A stretch of 49,303 nt of DNA from positions 1 to 49,303 of the forward strand of contig CADAGO010000019.1 of assembly GCA_902787555.1 (NCBI GenBank), given 5' to 3'. Below are positions 41,110-49,268 of the stretch, piece by piece. How positions within the stretch are numbered: the first letter of the stretch is position 1; the number at the start of each line of letters is the position of its first letter. The notes under the pieces are model-generated. The model saw only the letters and a list, made by a program, of their open reading frames with translations, searched no databases and had not been told where the DNA came from. Made by a program: the position numbers and the translations under genes. The DNA is from an uncultured Bacteroidales bacterium (GTDB lineage Bacteria; Bacteroidota; Bacteroidia; Bacteroidales; Bacteroidaceae).

Positions 41110-42741
41110 TTAGATGTGAAGTTGCAATTCTTTTTCAAGAATTACCAATGCAGGATTCTTTTTCTTCATGTTGGTGTACAATTGTGCCTTCGACAATACA
41201 GTTTTCGGAGTGAACGACACAACCTTGATTTTCACGTTCAGTGTCTCCATTTTCAGTATGTTGCTGATGTACTTCGTCAATGCTGGTACATGTTGGCGCA
41301 ACTGTGCCTCGATGGCGGGATTATCCACGGTGATTTCAAATGAATGCTCGTCCATGATGTGCGGAACGGTATTGAACAAATGCACACGCACTCCGCCTTG
41401 TGGCAGGGTCTGCGAATAGAGCTTGATGGCGCGAGTCAGGTTCTCTTGGTCAAATTTCGCTTCAATGCTGATAAAAGGAAGCGACTGCGGAGCAGCTGCT
41501 GTTGCATTGGTCGGGGTAGAATCACCTGTTGCGGCAGGCTTAACTGTAGCAACAGTGGGAGCGGCAGCTACTGAGTTCTTCACTGCGGCTCTCCGAAATA
41601 GGGGTTTCAATATCTTAGCAGGGCGACGCCCCGCCGGGACTCCGTCGTCCTGCGTCAGTTGTGCCACCTCGATTAAGGTGATTTCCACCAGCAAACGTTT
41701 GTTCTGGCTCAGCTTGTAGTTTATATCGCAATCCGTACACTTCCTGATAGCACTATATAGGAACTGCGGCTTGCACCGCTGAGCCTGTTCATAATAGCGC
41801 TTGCGCACATCGTCGTTGGTGTCGAGCAGTTGGGTGGTCTTCTGGTCGCGACTCATCAGCAAGTTGCGCAAGTGGGCATTCAGTCCGCTGATAAAATGAC
41901 TACCCTCAAAACCTTTATTCACAATCTCGTTATAGGTCGCGATGATGTCTGGAATCTTCTGTTCCAGGAAATAATCCACCAACTTGAAGTAATAGTCATA
42001 ATCCAACACATTGAGGTTTGCGATGGTCTGCTTGTAGGTAATGTTTCCGTCGCAATAGGCAGCCACCTGGTCGAAGATGGACAATGCATCACGCATACCT
42101 CCATCGGCCTTCTCTGCGATGACTGTCAAGGCGGCGGGTTCTGCCGTGATTCCTTCTTTCTCTGCCACTTGCTGCAGGTGTGCCACCGTGTCCTTCACCG
42201 TCATGCGGTTGAAGTCGTAAATCTGGCATCTGCTCAGGATTGTAGGCAGCAACTTGTGCTTCTCAGTTGTTGCCAGGATGAACACCACATAGTGAGGAGG
42301 CTCCTCCAAGGTCTTCAGGAATGCATTGAAAGCCTGATTTGACAACATGTGCACCTCGTCGATGATAAATACCTTAAATTTACCTACCTGCGGCGGAATG
42401 CGTGTCTGCTCAATCAGTTTCTTGATTTCATCCACACCATTGTTTGAGGCAGCATCTAGTTCGTAGATGTTCAGCGAACGCTGTTCGTTGAACGCCATAC
42501 ACGACTCACACACACCACACGCCTCACCATCGGGAGTGGGCGACATACAGTTAATGATTTTAGCAAATATACGGGCACAAGTGGTCTTGCCCACACCTCG
42601 TGGACCGCAGAAAAGATATGCATGCGCAAGATGTCCCGTTTGAATCGACTTCTTCAGCGTTGTAGTCAAGGCGCCCTGTCCCACCACTGTGTCGAATGTC
42701 ATCGGACGATACTTGCGTGCTGATACCATATAACCTTCCAT
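41110..42741 (-). CDS. dnaX: DNA polymerase III subunit gamma/tau
   Basis: 543 residues. DnaX is the clamp-loader ATPase that joins the leading and lagging polymerases. The AAA+ core (about 20-230) has VVGQGALTTTLKKSIQTGHLAHAYLFCGPRGVGKTTCARIFAK (Walker A), four zinc-binding cysteines in NCMSPTPDGEACGVCESC, and IIDEVHMLSNQAFNAFLKTLEEPP (Walker B and sensor). The C-terminal 150 residues are a variable tau domain ending LEKELQLHI. Start chosen at the first ATG, MEGYMVSARKYRP; a start four codons on is possible. No obvious slippery A6G site for a shorter gamma product. Confidence 0.96.
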   Translation of the reverse strand: MEGYMVSARKYRPMTFDTVVGQGALTTTLKKSIQTGHLAHAYLFCGPRGVGKTTCARIFAKIINCMSPTPDGEACGVCESCMAFNEQRSLNIYELDAASNNGVDEIKKLIEQTRIPPQVGKFKVFIIDEVHMLSNQAFNAFLKTLEEPPHYVVFILATTEKHKLLPTILSRCQIYDFNRMTVKDTVAHLQQVAEKEGITAEPAALTVIAEKADGGMRDALSIFDQVAAYCDGNITYKQTIANLNVLDYDYYFKLVDYFLEQKIPDIIATYNEIVNKGFEGSHFISGLNAHLRNLLMSRDQKTTQLLDTNDDVRKRYYEQAQRCKPQFLYSAIRKCTDCDINYKLSQNKRLLVEITLIEVAQLTQDDGVPAGRRPAKILKPLFRRAAVKNSVAAAPTVATVKPAATGDSTPTNATAAAPQSLPFISIEAKFDQENLTRAIKLYSQTLPQGGVRVHLFNTVPHIMDEHSFEITVDNPAIEAQLRQHVPALTKYISNILKMETLNVKIKVVSFTPKTVLSKAQLYTNMKKKNPALVILEKELQLHI

Positions 42742-42765
42742 GATTCCTTCGTTTTAATTGCAGTG

Positions 42766-42773
42766 CAAAGGTA
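42766..42773 (-). promoter_or_regulatory. -7 box of dnaX
   Basis: Minus strand TACCTTTG, 24 nt before the ATG; a TTCG lies 20 nt upstream at the -33 position. Confidence 0.6.
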
Positions 42774-42853
42774 GTAAAAAAAAATGACTCATACGAACTA
42801 AAGTTTCATAATGTATGATTCATGATGCATAATAATTTGTTTCAGTGCGTATT

Positions 42854-43711
42854 TTAGCTTTGGGCAATGTTCACATTAGCCTTAATTTCACAATCCGCGG
42901 GGCTTTCGATATTCTCGTCGAGAATCACTTCGCCGATGCTGTCAGCGTGGATATAACCCGTCGTAGGATTTTTCACACTTGTTATCGCACCCTTGATGTC
43001 TGCATACACACTGCTGTACTCAAATCCGAGGTCTGCATCAGCACCCATCGTACATTCTTCCATTACCAACCCTTTTGCATAGCATAGCGGCTGCGTACCT
43101 GTGATGTGACAGCGGATGAGGCGGAGATTCCGGCTGTGCCATCCCAGGTATTCTCCGTTGATAGTGGAGTCGTACACCGTCACGTTTTCCGTGTTCCAGA
43201 AAGCGTCTTTCGTGTTGAGCAGGGAGTTGCGAATCACAATGTTCTTGGCATACTGAAACGAATAGTTCCCATTGAGTTGCAGACGGTCTAATTCGATGTC
43301 CTCACTATGCATTGCAAAATAGTCACTGTGTTCGGCACTCACGTCCTCCATCTTGATGTCCCTACAATGCCATAGTGTCTCCATTGCATTCGTCAGGTTT
43401 ACGCGACGAAGTTCCAGTCGTTCCATGTCGCGGAACATTTTCGGAGCCACGACCTCGGTGTCCTCCATCTTCAGGTCTTGTGTGTACCAGATGGCAGCTC
43501 TGGCTCCTTCGCGAAACAGGCAGTTTGTAATCTTCACCCTCTTGTTATGCCAGAAAGGGTACTTCCCCTCAAACACACACTCACTTGCCACGATGTCGCT
43601 GCAGTGTTTCAGCGCCGACTCGCCTGCATGTATCGTTACCCGATGTATTTCCAGATCTTGGGTTGCGAACAATGGGCGCTCTCCACTGAATTCTTTGTTG
43701 TCTATTGTCAT
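42854..43711 (-). CDS. DUF3737 family right-handed beta-helix protein
   Basis: 285 residues with no signal peptide. The sequence is a succession of short beta-coils of about 18-22 residues (LEIHRVTIHAGESALKHCSDI, VKITNCLFREGARAAIWYTQDL, LRLIRCHITGTQPLCYAKGL and so on), each ending with a hydrophobic or D-I/D-L turn, the pattern of a pectate-lyase-like beta-helix. Family DUF3737 has this form; its function is unknown. It begins 20 nt after the MATE gene stop, so it is the last gene of the RR-HK-MATE operon, an arrangement that gives no clear clue to its job. Confidence 0.85.
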   Translation of the reverse strand: MTIDNKEFSGERPLFATQDLEIHRVTIHAGESALKHCSDIVASECVFEGKYPFWHNKRVKITNCLFREGARAAIWYTQDLKMEDTEVVAPKMFRDMERLELRRVNLTNAMETLWHCRDIKMEDVSAEHSDYFAMHSEDIELDRLQLNGNYSFQYAKNIVIRNSLLNTKDAFWNTENVTVYDSTINGEYLGWHSRNLRLIRCHITGTQPLCYAKGLVMEECTMGADADLGFEYSSVYADIKGAITSVKNPTTGYIHADSIGEVILDENIESPADCEIKANVNIAQS

Positions 43712-43731
43712 ATCTTTTGGTTTTGTTGGTC

Positions 43732-45135
43732 TTATGAGTCCTTTTTTATCTTCTTAATCAATCTTGAGAGCATCACGATGCCTCTCACTGTCAGTTCAAC
43801 AGCCATCGCTATCCACACACCAGTCAAGCCCCATTGGGTAGCAACCAGTGCAGCGAAAGGAATGCGCACGAGCCAGATGCTACCGAGTTGCATGATGCTG
43901 GGTATAAGCGTATCGCCCATACCGACGAAAATGCCGTAGCAGATGATGGATGTGGCGAACATGGGTTCAGCAAATGCTTCGATGCGCAGTACGCGGGTGG
44001 TGAGCTGCTGTACGTCAATATCTGGTGTCATCAGCGACATAATGTCGGGAGCAGTGATGTACATTACGATGGCGAGCATCGACATAATGCCTACGCCCAG
44101 CCCCAGTGCGATGAGTGCAAAGCGTCGGATGAGGTCGTGGCGCTGAGCACCCACACTCTGTCCTATGAGTGTCGTTGCAGCCTCGCCGATTCCGTAGCCA
44201 GGCATGTAGCACAGACTCTCGATGATGATTCCCATCGTGTTAGCGGCGATAGCCACCGTTCCCAATGGTGCCACGATGACCGTCGATGTGATTTGCGCAG
44301 CACTAGATATGATGCGTTCCAAGCCGATGGGCGACCCAATCTTCAGCGCTTTCGACAGCACACGGTTGTCGGGCAATAGTCGGCCTTTGAAGTTAAGGCG
44401 TAATGCTTTCGACTTACGGCACATGTAGTAGATGAGATAGAACGCGCCGAGATGCCAAGCGGTGCAAGTGCCGAGCGCAGCTCCCAAAACTCCAAGCCCC
44501 AAGCCCGGACAGGTGAACTGCACTCCCAGCAGGCTTATTTCGCGAGTAGGGAAGATGAAGAAGAAGTTGAACACCACATCGAATGCACAGATGATGACCG
44601 ACAGGATACTAGGCAGTTTCATGTCGCCGCTACAACGGAGCATACCTACTAAGAGCATATAGACTACCATGAGCGGCAAAGAGCATACGAAAACCAGGAA
44701 GTAGATGCTGGCATCTTCAACGATGTCGGCATTACCGCCCAACCATACAGGCAGTTGCCGGCTGATGCTGATGCCGACCACCATAAGGAAGCAGCCGAAG
44801 ATAAATGCTGCCGTGAATGCCTGTCGCATCACATCGTTGGCCTCCTTCTTCTTCCTTGCCCCGAACAAGTGTGCCACCTGAACAGAGAATCCCGATGTCA
44901 TCGCACTACAGATGCCTCCCAACATCCATGTCGAAGTCGCCACTAAGCCGATAGAAGCTGTGGCGTGAGCACCCAGGCTGCCTACCATTGCCGTGTCGAT
45001 ATAGTCCATGATGATGTTCGTGAGGTTCGACAGAATAGCCGGCAAACTCAGCATGAAAGCCAAGCGAACTTGCTCGCCGAGTCGCACGGAGTCGGTCGAG
45101 TGAATGGTTAGTTCTAACCGTTCTTGTGTCGTCAT
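43732..45135 (-). CDS. MATE family multidrug exporter
   Basis: 467 residues with about twelve transmembrane helices. MATE pumps use a proton or sodium gradient to expel cationic drugs and dyes. The two family halves are visible: MLSLPAILSNLTNIIMDYIDTAMVGSLGAHATASIGL in the N-half (about 28-65) and GLERIISSAAQITSTVIVAPLGTVAIAANTMGI in the C-half (about 273-305), each with the typical N/D-rich helix and the SxxxxG pattern. It lies between a histidine kinase and a DUF3737 gene in one operon, so the regulator pair may respond to a compound exported by this pump. Confidence 0.93.
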   Translation of the reverse strand: MTTQERLELTIHSTDSVRLGEQVRLAFMLSLPAILSNLTNIIMDYIDTAMVGSLGAHATASIGLVATSTWMLGGICSAMTSGFSVQVAHLFGARKKKEANDVMRQAFTAAFIFGCFLMVVGISISRQLPVWLGGNADIVEDASIYFLVFVCSLPLMVVYMLLVGMLRCSGDMKLPSILSVIICAFDVVFNFFFIFPTREISLLGVQFTCPGLGLGVLGAALGTCTAWHLGAFYLIYYMCRKSKALRLNFKGRLLPDNRVLSKALKIGSPIGLERIISSAAQITSTVIVAPLGTVAIAANTMGIIIESLCYMPGYGIGEAATTLIGQSVGAQRHDLIRRFALIALGLGVGIMSMLAIVMYITAPDIMSLMTPDIDVQQLTTRVLRIEAFAEPMFATSIICYGIFVGMGDTLIPSIMQLGSIWLVRIPFAALVATQWGLTGVWIAMAVELTVRGIVMLSRLIKKIKKDS

Positions 45136-45147
45136 CGAGTAGTCTTT

Positions 45148-46005
45148 TTATTGAAATGTTAGTTTGAAAGTCACATGGCATCCTGGCAAGTTCCTTTCTT
45201 CCAGTTCGAGCGATCCGCCCTGTTCTGTCATGATTCGCCGGGAGATGGATAGGCCAATACCGTTGCCGCTACGCTTTGTGGTGAAGAAGGGCACGAAGAG
45301 CGACTGCCTGTTTTCGGCAGGAATGGGCAGGCCGTCATTACCGATGCAGAGAGTAGGGGAAGCTGATTTCCGGTTCTCTTCCACAACAATCTTCTGGGCT
45401 TGTGCTTCAATGGCGTTCTTTACCAAGTTCATCAGTACCTGACGTAACATGCCTACATCTGCCCGGACGGTCAAGTCAGAGGAGACGCTTACTTCCCAAG
45501 CTAGCAGGGGATATGCTTTCCTGATGTCGTCTATCATCTTAAGCATGCCAACATCCTCTATCTTTGGTTTTTCCAGTTCCGACATCTTCCGGTAGTTTGA
45601 TACAAACTCACTTAGATGACTCGAGGTTTCGTGAATAGCGCGGATGCCCTCTTCGAGTTGGCTATCCCTCACGTCGGGCCTACTGAGTAATGATTGGCTA
45701 ATGCTGGTGATAGGGGCTGTCGCATTCATAATCTCATGGGTCAGCACACGGGTCAGCCGTTCCCATGATTCCACTTCGTTCTGGTTTACCTGCTGGTGAA
45801 TGGTTTCGCCGAGACAGTTCAATGTCTCCTGCATGGCTCGTTCACCTAACAGTAGGCCGTCGGTAGGCAGGCGGAAGCTAAAGTCGCGATTGCGGATGGC
45901 TTCTTGCATCAGATGTGCACGCATGCTCAACCGACGCTGATGGCGGATAAACCAAACAGCGCAGCCAATTACGATAACACCTATTATAATTATTAGCCAA
46001 GTCAT
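45148..46005 (-). CDS. Sensor histidine kinase (NtrB-like)
   Basis: 285 residues from the ATG at 46005 (a longer frame up to 46083 overlaps the regulator gene and is rejected). One transmembrane segment at the N-terminus (about 2-20), a short linker, then HisKA with the atypical but recognisable LTHEIMNATAPITSISQSLL (His near 94), and HATPase_c with VLMNLVKNAIEAQAQ (N box), CIGNDGLPI (G1) and SGNGIGLSISRRIM (G2). There is no separate sensor domain, so the signal probably comes from the membrane or a partner. Its start overlaps the regulator stop by 4 nt (ATGA). Confidence 0.92.
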   Translation of the reverse strand: MTWLIIIIGVIVIGCAVWFIRHQRRLSMRAHLMQEAIRNRDFSFRLPTDGLLLGERAMQETLNCLGETIHQQVNQNEVESWERLTRVLTHEIMNATAPITSISQSLLSRPDVRDSQLEEGIRAIHETSSHLSEFVSNYRKMSELEKPKIEDVGMLKMIDDIRKAYPLLAWEVSVSSDLTVRADVGMLRQVLMNLVKNAIEAQAQKIVVEENRKSASPTLCIGNDGLPIPAENRQSLFVPFFTTKRSGNGIGLSISRRIMTEQGGSLELEERNLPGCHVTFKLTFQ

Positions 46006-46526
46006 AAGCGCTTCATTTTGTTGTAGAGTGTCTGGCGGGTAATGCCTAGCAGTCCAGCAACCTGCGTGAGATTGCCGTGACAATGGTCGATGGCTCGGCG
46101 TATATGTTCCCTTTCCATCTCGTCGAGGCTGATAATCTCGTTTTTCTTATCGAGCACATCTTTCAGTTTATGCATCAATTCGTCATTGTCCCATGGCTTG
46201 GTGATGAAGTCGGCTGCGCCGCTCTTCAATCCTTTGATTGCCAGATTGATATCAGCGTAGGCAGTCAGTAGTACGACGGGTGTCTCAGGATGCTGACGGC
46301 GGATGGTGCGAAGCCAGAAGAGTCCCTCGTTTCCATTGTTCACGCCAAGGGTGAAGTTCATGTCCAGCACTACCAAGTCAATGGGTTGTTGTGCCATCAG
46401 TTTCAGAATGTCATCGGGCTGTGTTGTGGTCAGTACTTGTTCGAAAGTACCTTCAAGCAGATAGCGCATTGCTGTGAGGATAGCAGTATTGTCATCTGCG
46501 ATTAATATGGTTCCATATTTGTTCAT
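46002..46526 (-). CDS. Response regulator with Fis-type DNA-binding domain, no AAA+ domain
   Basis: 174 residues. The receiver domain (about 1-125) has ILIADDNTAIL, the phospho-acceptor VVLDMNF (Asp near 54), VVLLTAY and DFITKPWD, all intact. The C-terminal 45 residues form a Fis-type helix-turn-helix, HIRRAIDHCHGNLTQVAGLLGITRQTLYNKMKRL, as in NtrC. The sigma-54-interacting AAA+ domain between the two is missing, giving a RegA/ActR-like protein. The ATG sits at about +2 of its promoter. Divergent efflux genes start 162 nt away, so it most likely regulates them and its own operon. Confidence 0.92.
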   Translation of the reverse strand: MNKYGTILIADDNTAILTAMRYLLEGTFEQVLTTTQPDDILKLMAQQPIDLVVLDMNFTLGVNNGNEGLFWLRTIRRQHPETPVVLLTAYADINLAIKGLKSGAADFITKPWDNDELMHKLKDVLDKKNEIISLDEMEREHIRRAIDHCHGNLTQVAGLLGITRQTLYNKMKRL

Positions 46527-46530
46527 GGGG

Positions 46531-46562
46531 CAAAGTTACGAATAAGTGGCCAAACAAGCAAA
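46531..46562 (-). promoter_or_regulatory. Promoter of the RR-HK-MATE operon
   Basis: Minus strand: TTTG (46562-46559), 20 nt, TAACTTTG (46538-46531), a complete consensus. The ATG at 46526 is 4 nt past the box, so the mRNA would have almost no leader. Confidence 0.82.
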
Positions 46563-46611
46563 TAAAAACACGTTTTTCCGATGATGGCGTCAAATAATTA
46601 TACAGAAAGGT

Positions 46612-46626
46612 GTCTAATTTTTAGAC
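46612..46626. promoter_or_regulatory. Palindrome between the divergent operons (candidate operator)
   Basis: GTCTAA-TTT-TTAGAC, a perfect 6-bp inverted repeat in the region between the regulator and efflux promoters, about 27 nt upstream of the efflux -33 box. A plausible site for the Fis-type regulator; inference only. Confidence 0.4.
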
Positions 46627-46652
46627 GTTCTGCATCACGCTGGCTTAATTTG

Positions 46653-46684
46653 TTTGTCCAATTTATAAGAATGCCCTAACTTTG
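46653..46684 (+). promoter_or_regulatory. Promoter of the efflux operon
   Basis: TTTG (46653-46656), 20 nt, TAACTTTG (46677-46684), a complete consensus. The tolC-like ATG at 46689 is 4 nt past the box. Confidence 0.85.
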
Positions 46685-46688
46685 CAGC

Positions 46689-48017
46689 ATGAAACAGACA
46701 ATAGCAATATTTTTGACGATGGCCGCAATGCAGACCCTGGCACAGAACAAGTGGACCATGCAGCAGTGTATGTTGTATGCCGTGGAACATAACCACGAAG
46801 TACGGCAGGCTGAACTGGAACTTGATAACCGTATGGCAGCAAAGAAAGGAGCCGTCGGCCGATTCCTACCTGCTGTAGATGCAGGCATTGGTGCTCAATA
46901 TAACTTCGGACGTGCCATCGACCCCGAAACGAACGGCTATACAGATGTCAGTACCTTTTATAATGGCTACTCCCTGTCGGCCTCGTTGCTGGTTTTCGAC
47001 GGGTTCAGTCGTCTTTATGCGCTGAAGGCTGCCAAGGCCAGTGTGCTGATGGGACGAGCCTCACTCCGTCAGCAACAGGACCGCTCGGCTCTCAGCGTAC
47101 TGCAAGCTTTTGCCAACGTGGCTTATTATGAAGGTTTGATAAAGGTGGCCGATGAGAGGGTGAAAGAGACGGCATTGTTGCTCCAGCAGACTCGCCTGCT
47201 TGAAGAGGTGGGACGCAAGAGCGCTGCTGATGTGGCACAGGTGGAATCGCAGAAGGCAGAAGCCGACTACGAACTGATTCGTCAGCAGAACCTTTATGCC
47301 TCTGCCTTGCTCGAACTGAAGACGGAGATGGGCTATCCTTTGGAAGATAGTTTATGCCTTTTTATTCCCAGTGTGGGAACGTTTCATTCCCAGCGTGGGA
47401 ACATTTCGTTCCCAGTGTGGGAATATTCTTCGCCTTGCGAGCAGTCTTCCGAGCTGCAAGTGGCGCGCTATCAGATGCAAGCCTCGAAACATGAGTGGCA
47501 TCAGGCCCGAGCATCTCTTCTGCCTACGCTTTCGTTGAGTGCAGGTTTGAACACCACTTATTATAAGACCTTGCATTCAAAGACAGCCGCCTCGTTTGGC
47601 AGCCAGTTCAAGAACAATATGGGTGAATATGTTGGCGTATCTGTAAGTATCCCGTTGTTCAATCGCCTGCAGACCATTACAAGCATTCGACGGGCTAAGA
47701 ACAACTATCGCATCGCGCAGGAAGCTTACGACCAGAAACAGCTAGAGTTGGAAAAGCTGAGTCGTGAGGCTTGGCAAGACTGGCAGGGCTACCTGAAGCA
47801 GACCACTCAGATGGAGAAAAAGGTGGAGGCCGATAGCATTGTCTACCAGCTGACCCGCCGTCAGTTCGAAGAAGGACTCTCGACAGCCATTGACCTGCAC
47901 ACCACTTCTTTGCAACTGCTCAACTCGAAGGCTACACTCTTGCAATGCAGGTTGATGGCGATGGTAAAAGAACAATTTGTAAGATATTATAGAGGAGAAA
48001 CGATATGGACAGAGTAA
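46689..48017 (+). CDS. TolC family outer membrane efflux protein
   Basis: 442 residues with a short signal peptide (about 1-18, ending TLAQ). TolC-like proteins form the outer membrane channel of tripartite pumps. Long helices with the family pattern: WTMQQCMLYAVEHNHEVRQAELELDN at the start, QAFANVAYYEGLIKVADERV, LLEEVGRKSAADVAQVESQKAEADYELIRQQNLYASALLELKTEMGY in the first half, and SVSIPLFNRLQTITSIRRAKNNYRIAQEAYDQKQLELEKLSREAWQDWQ in the second. A 66-nt, three-unit 22-nt-period array lies in frame between the halves (about residues 226-247) and encodes a non-helical insert (PSVGTF...HSQRGNI...SFPVWEY). The next gene overlaps its end by 13 nt. Confidence 0.9.
   Translation: MKQTIAIFLTMAAMQTLAQNKWTMQQCMLYAVEHNHEVRQAELELDNRMAAKKGAVGRFLPAVDAGIGAQYNFGRAIDPETNGYTDVSTFYNGYSLSASLLVFDGFSRLYALKAAKASVLMGRASLRQQQDRSALSVLQAFANVAYYEGLIKVADERVKETALLLQQTRLLEEVGRKSAADVAQVESQKAEADYELIRQQNLYASALLELKTEMGYPLEDSLCLFIPSVGTFHSQRGNISFPVWEYSSPCEQSSELQVARYQMQASKHEWHQARASLLPTLSLSAGLNTTYYKTLHSKTAASFGSQFKNNMGEYVGVSVSIPLFNRLQTITSIRRAKNNYRIAQEAYDQKQLELEKLSREAWQDWQGYLKQTTQMEKKVEADSIVYQLTRRQFEEGLSTAIDLHTTSLQLLNSKATLLQCRLMAMVKEQFVRYYRGETIWTE
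47364..47429 (+). repeat. Three-unit 22-nt-period array inside the tolC-like gene
   Basis: Units at 47364, 47386 and 47408, each with core TTCCCAGTGTGGGAA or TTCCCAGCGTGGGAA (arms TTCCCA/TGGGAA) and a spacer CGTTTC or CATTTC. Total 66 nt = 22 codons, so the reading frame is preserved; each unit is read in a different frame, yet all are open. Confidence 0.85.
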
Positions 48018-49258
48018 TTGAAAAGACAAAGACGCAACGACTGATGAAGTATTGGCCCTACGCTGCTGGCGGATGCCTTCTGCTGTTGATAGTGGCTTGG
48101 CTGATATTCGGCAATCATGCCTCCACGCTTAGGGTTAATAAGGACGAACTGACCATCAGCGAGGTGCAGCGGGCTGAGTTTAAGGACTATGTACGCACCA
48201 ATGGGCAGGTGTTGCCCATCCAGGTCGTACAGATTTCGCCTGAGGAAGGTGGCATTGTGATGGAAAAGGTTGTCGAAGAGGGCACGATGGTGAAGAAGGG
48301 CGAAGTGATCGTCCGCCTTTCGAACAGCAACCTCGACCTCCAGATCCTGAATGCTGAAGCCGAATTGGCTGAGAAGCAGAACCTACTTCGCAATACCCAA
48401 GTGGCGATGCAGCAAGACCGTCTGAACAACCAGACGGAGCAGGCCCAGCTCGATATGGACACTCAGCGCAAGCAGCGCACCTACGAGCAGAACAAACGAC
48501 TCTACGGCGAGAAGCTTATCAGCAAGGAGGATTACCTGCAGTCGCAGGAGGACTATCAGCTTTCTGCCAAGAAACGTTCACTGGTGACGAAGCGGCTGAA
48601 GCAAGACTCTATCTATCGCACCGTTCAGATGGACCAGATGGAGGATAACCTGCAGGCGATGCGCCGCAACGTGGTGTTGGTGCGTCAACGCAAGGACAAA
48701 CTCGAAGTTCGCTCAGCCATCGACGGCGAGCTGGGCTTGCTTGATGTGGAATTGGGCCAAAGCATCCAACCCGGACAGAAGATTGGCCAGCTCAATGACC
48801 TCTCTAACTATAAGGTTCAGGCACAGATCGATGAGCACTATATTGATCGCGTCCGTCAGGGGCTTACTGCCACCTTTACACGTGGTGACAAGCAGTATCA
48901 GCTTCAAGTACGCAAGGTCTATCCCGAGGTGCGCGAGGGCAAGTTCCGCTGCGACTTCGTCTTCCGAGGTGAGCGCCCTGAGAACATCCGCACAGGCCAG
49001 ACCTACTACATCGATCTCGAACTGGGCCAACCAGAGCAGGCCGTCATCATCCCTCGTGGTACGTTCTTCCAAACCACGGGCGGCCAGTGGATCTTCGTAC
49101 TCTCCGCAGATGGCAGCAAAGCCTATCGCCGCCCCATCCGCGTGGGTAGGCAGAACCCTCAATACTACGAAATCCTCGAAGGTCTGGAGCCTGGCGAGCG
49201 AGTAGTCACCAGCGGCTACGAGGCATTTAAAGACAATGAAGTGTTGGAAATAAAATAG
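48005..49258 (+). CDS. HlyD/MacA-like periplasmic adaptor of an efflux pump
   Basis: 417 residues, starting inside the end of the tolC-like gene (13-nt overlap). An N-terminal transmembrane segment (about 18-36, YAAGGCLLLLIVAWLIFG), then a barrel-sandwich part with VQISPEEGGIVMEKVVEEGTMVKKGEVIVRLSNSNLDLQI (lipoyl half), a long coiled coil (about 115-225), the second lipoyl half ELGLLDVELGQSIQPGQKIGQL, a beta-barrel with ATFTRGDKQYQ, and a membrane-proximal end with GLEPGERVVTSGYEAFKDNE. The adaptor links the outer membrane channel to an inner membrane transporter. The following ORF, which begins 10 nt later, is probably the permease. Confidence 0.93.
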   Translation: MDRVIEKTKTQRLMKYWPYAAGGCLLLLIVAWLIFGNHASTLRVNKDELTISEVQRAEFKDYVRTNGQVLPIQVVQISPEEGGIVMEKVVEEGTMVKKGEVIVRLSNSNLDLQILNAEAELAEKQNLLRNTQVAMQQDRLNNQTEQAQLDMDTQRKQRTYEQNKRLYGEKLISKEDYLQSQEDYQLSAKKRSLVTKRLKQDSIYRTVQMDQMEDNLQAMRRNVVLVRQRKDKLEVRSAIDGELGLLDVELGQSIQPGQKIGQLNDLSNYKVQAQIDEHYIDRVRQGLTATFTRGDKQYQLQVRKVYPEVREGKFRCDFVFRGERPENIRTGQTYYIDLELGQPEQAVIIPRGTFFQTTGGQWIFVLSADGSKAYRRPIRVGRQNPQYYEILEGLEPGERVVTSGYEAFKDNEVLEIK

Positions 49259-49268
49259 ACAAAAGAAT

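Noticed and set aside
41110-41200. Programmed frameshift site in dnaX
   Set aside because: Only a GAAAAAG-type run is seen near the 3' end; there is no A AAA AAG heptamer with the usual following hairpin.
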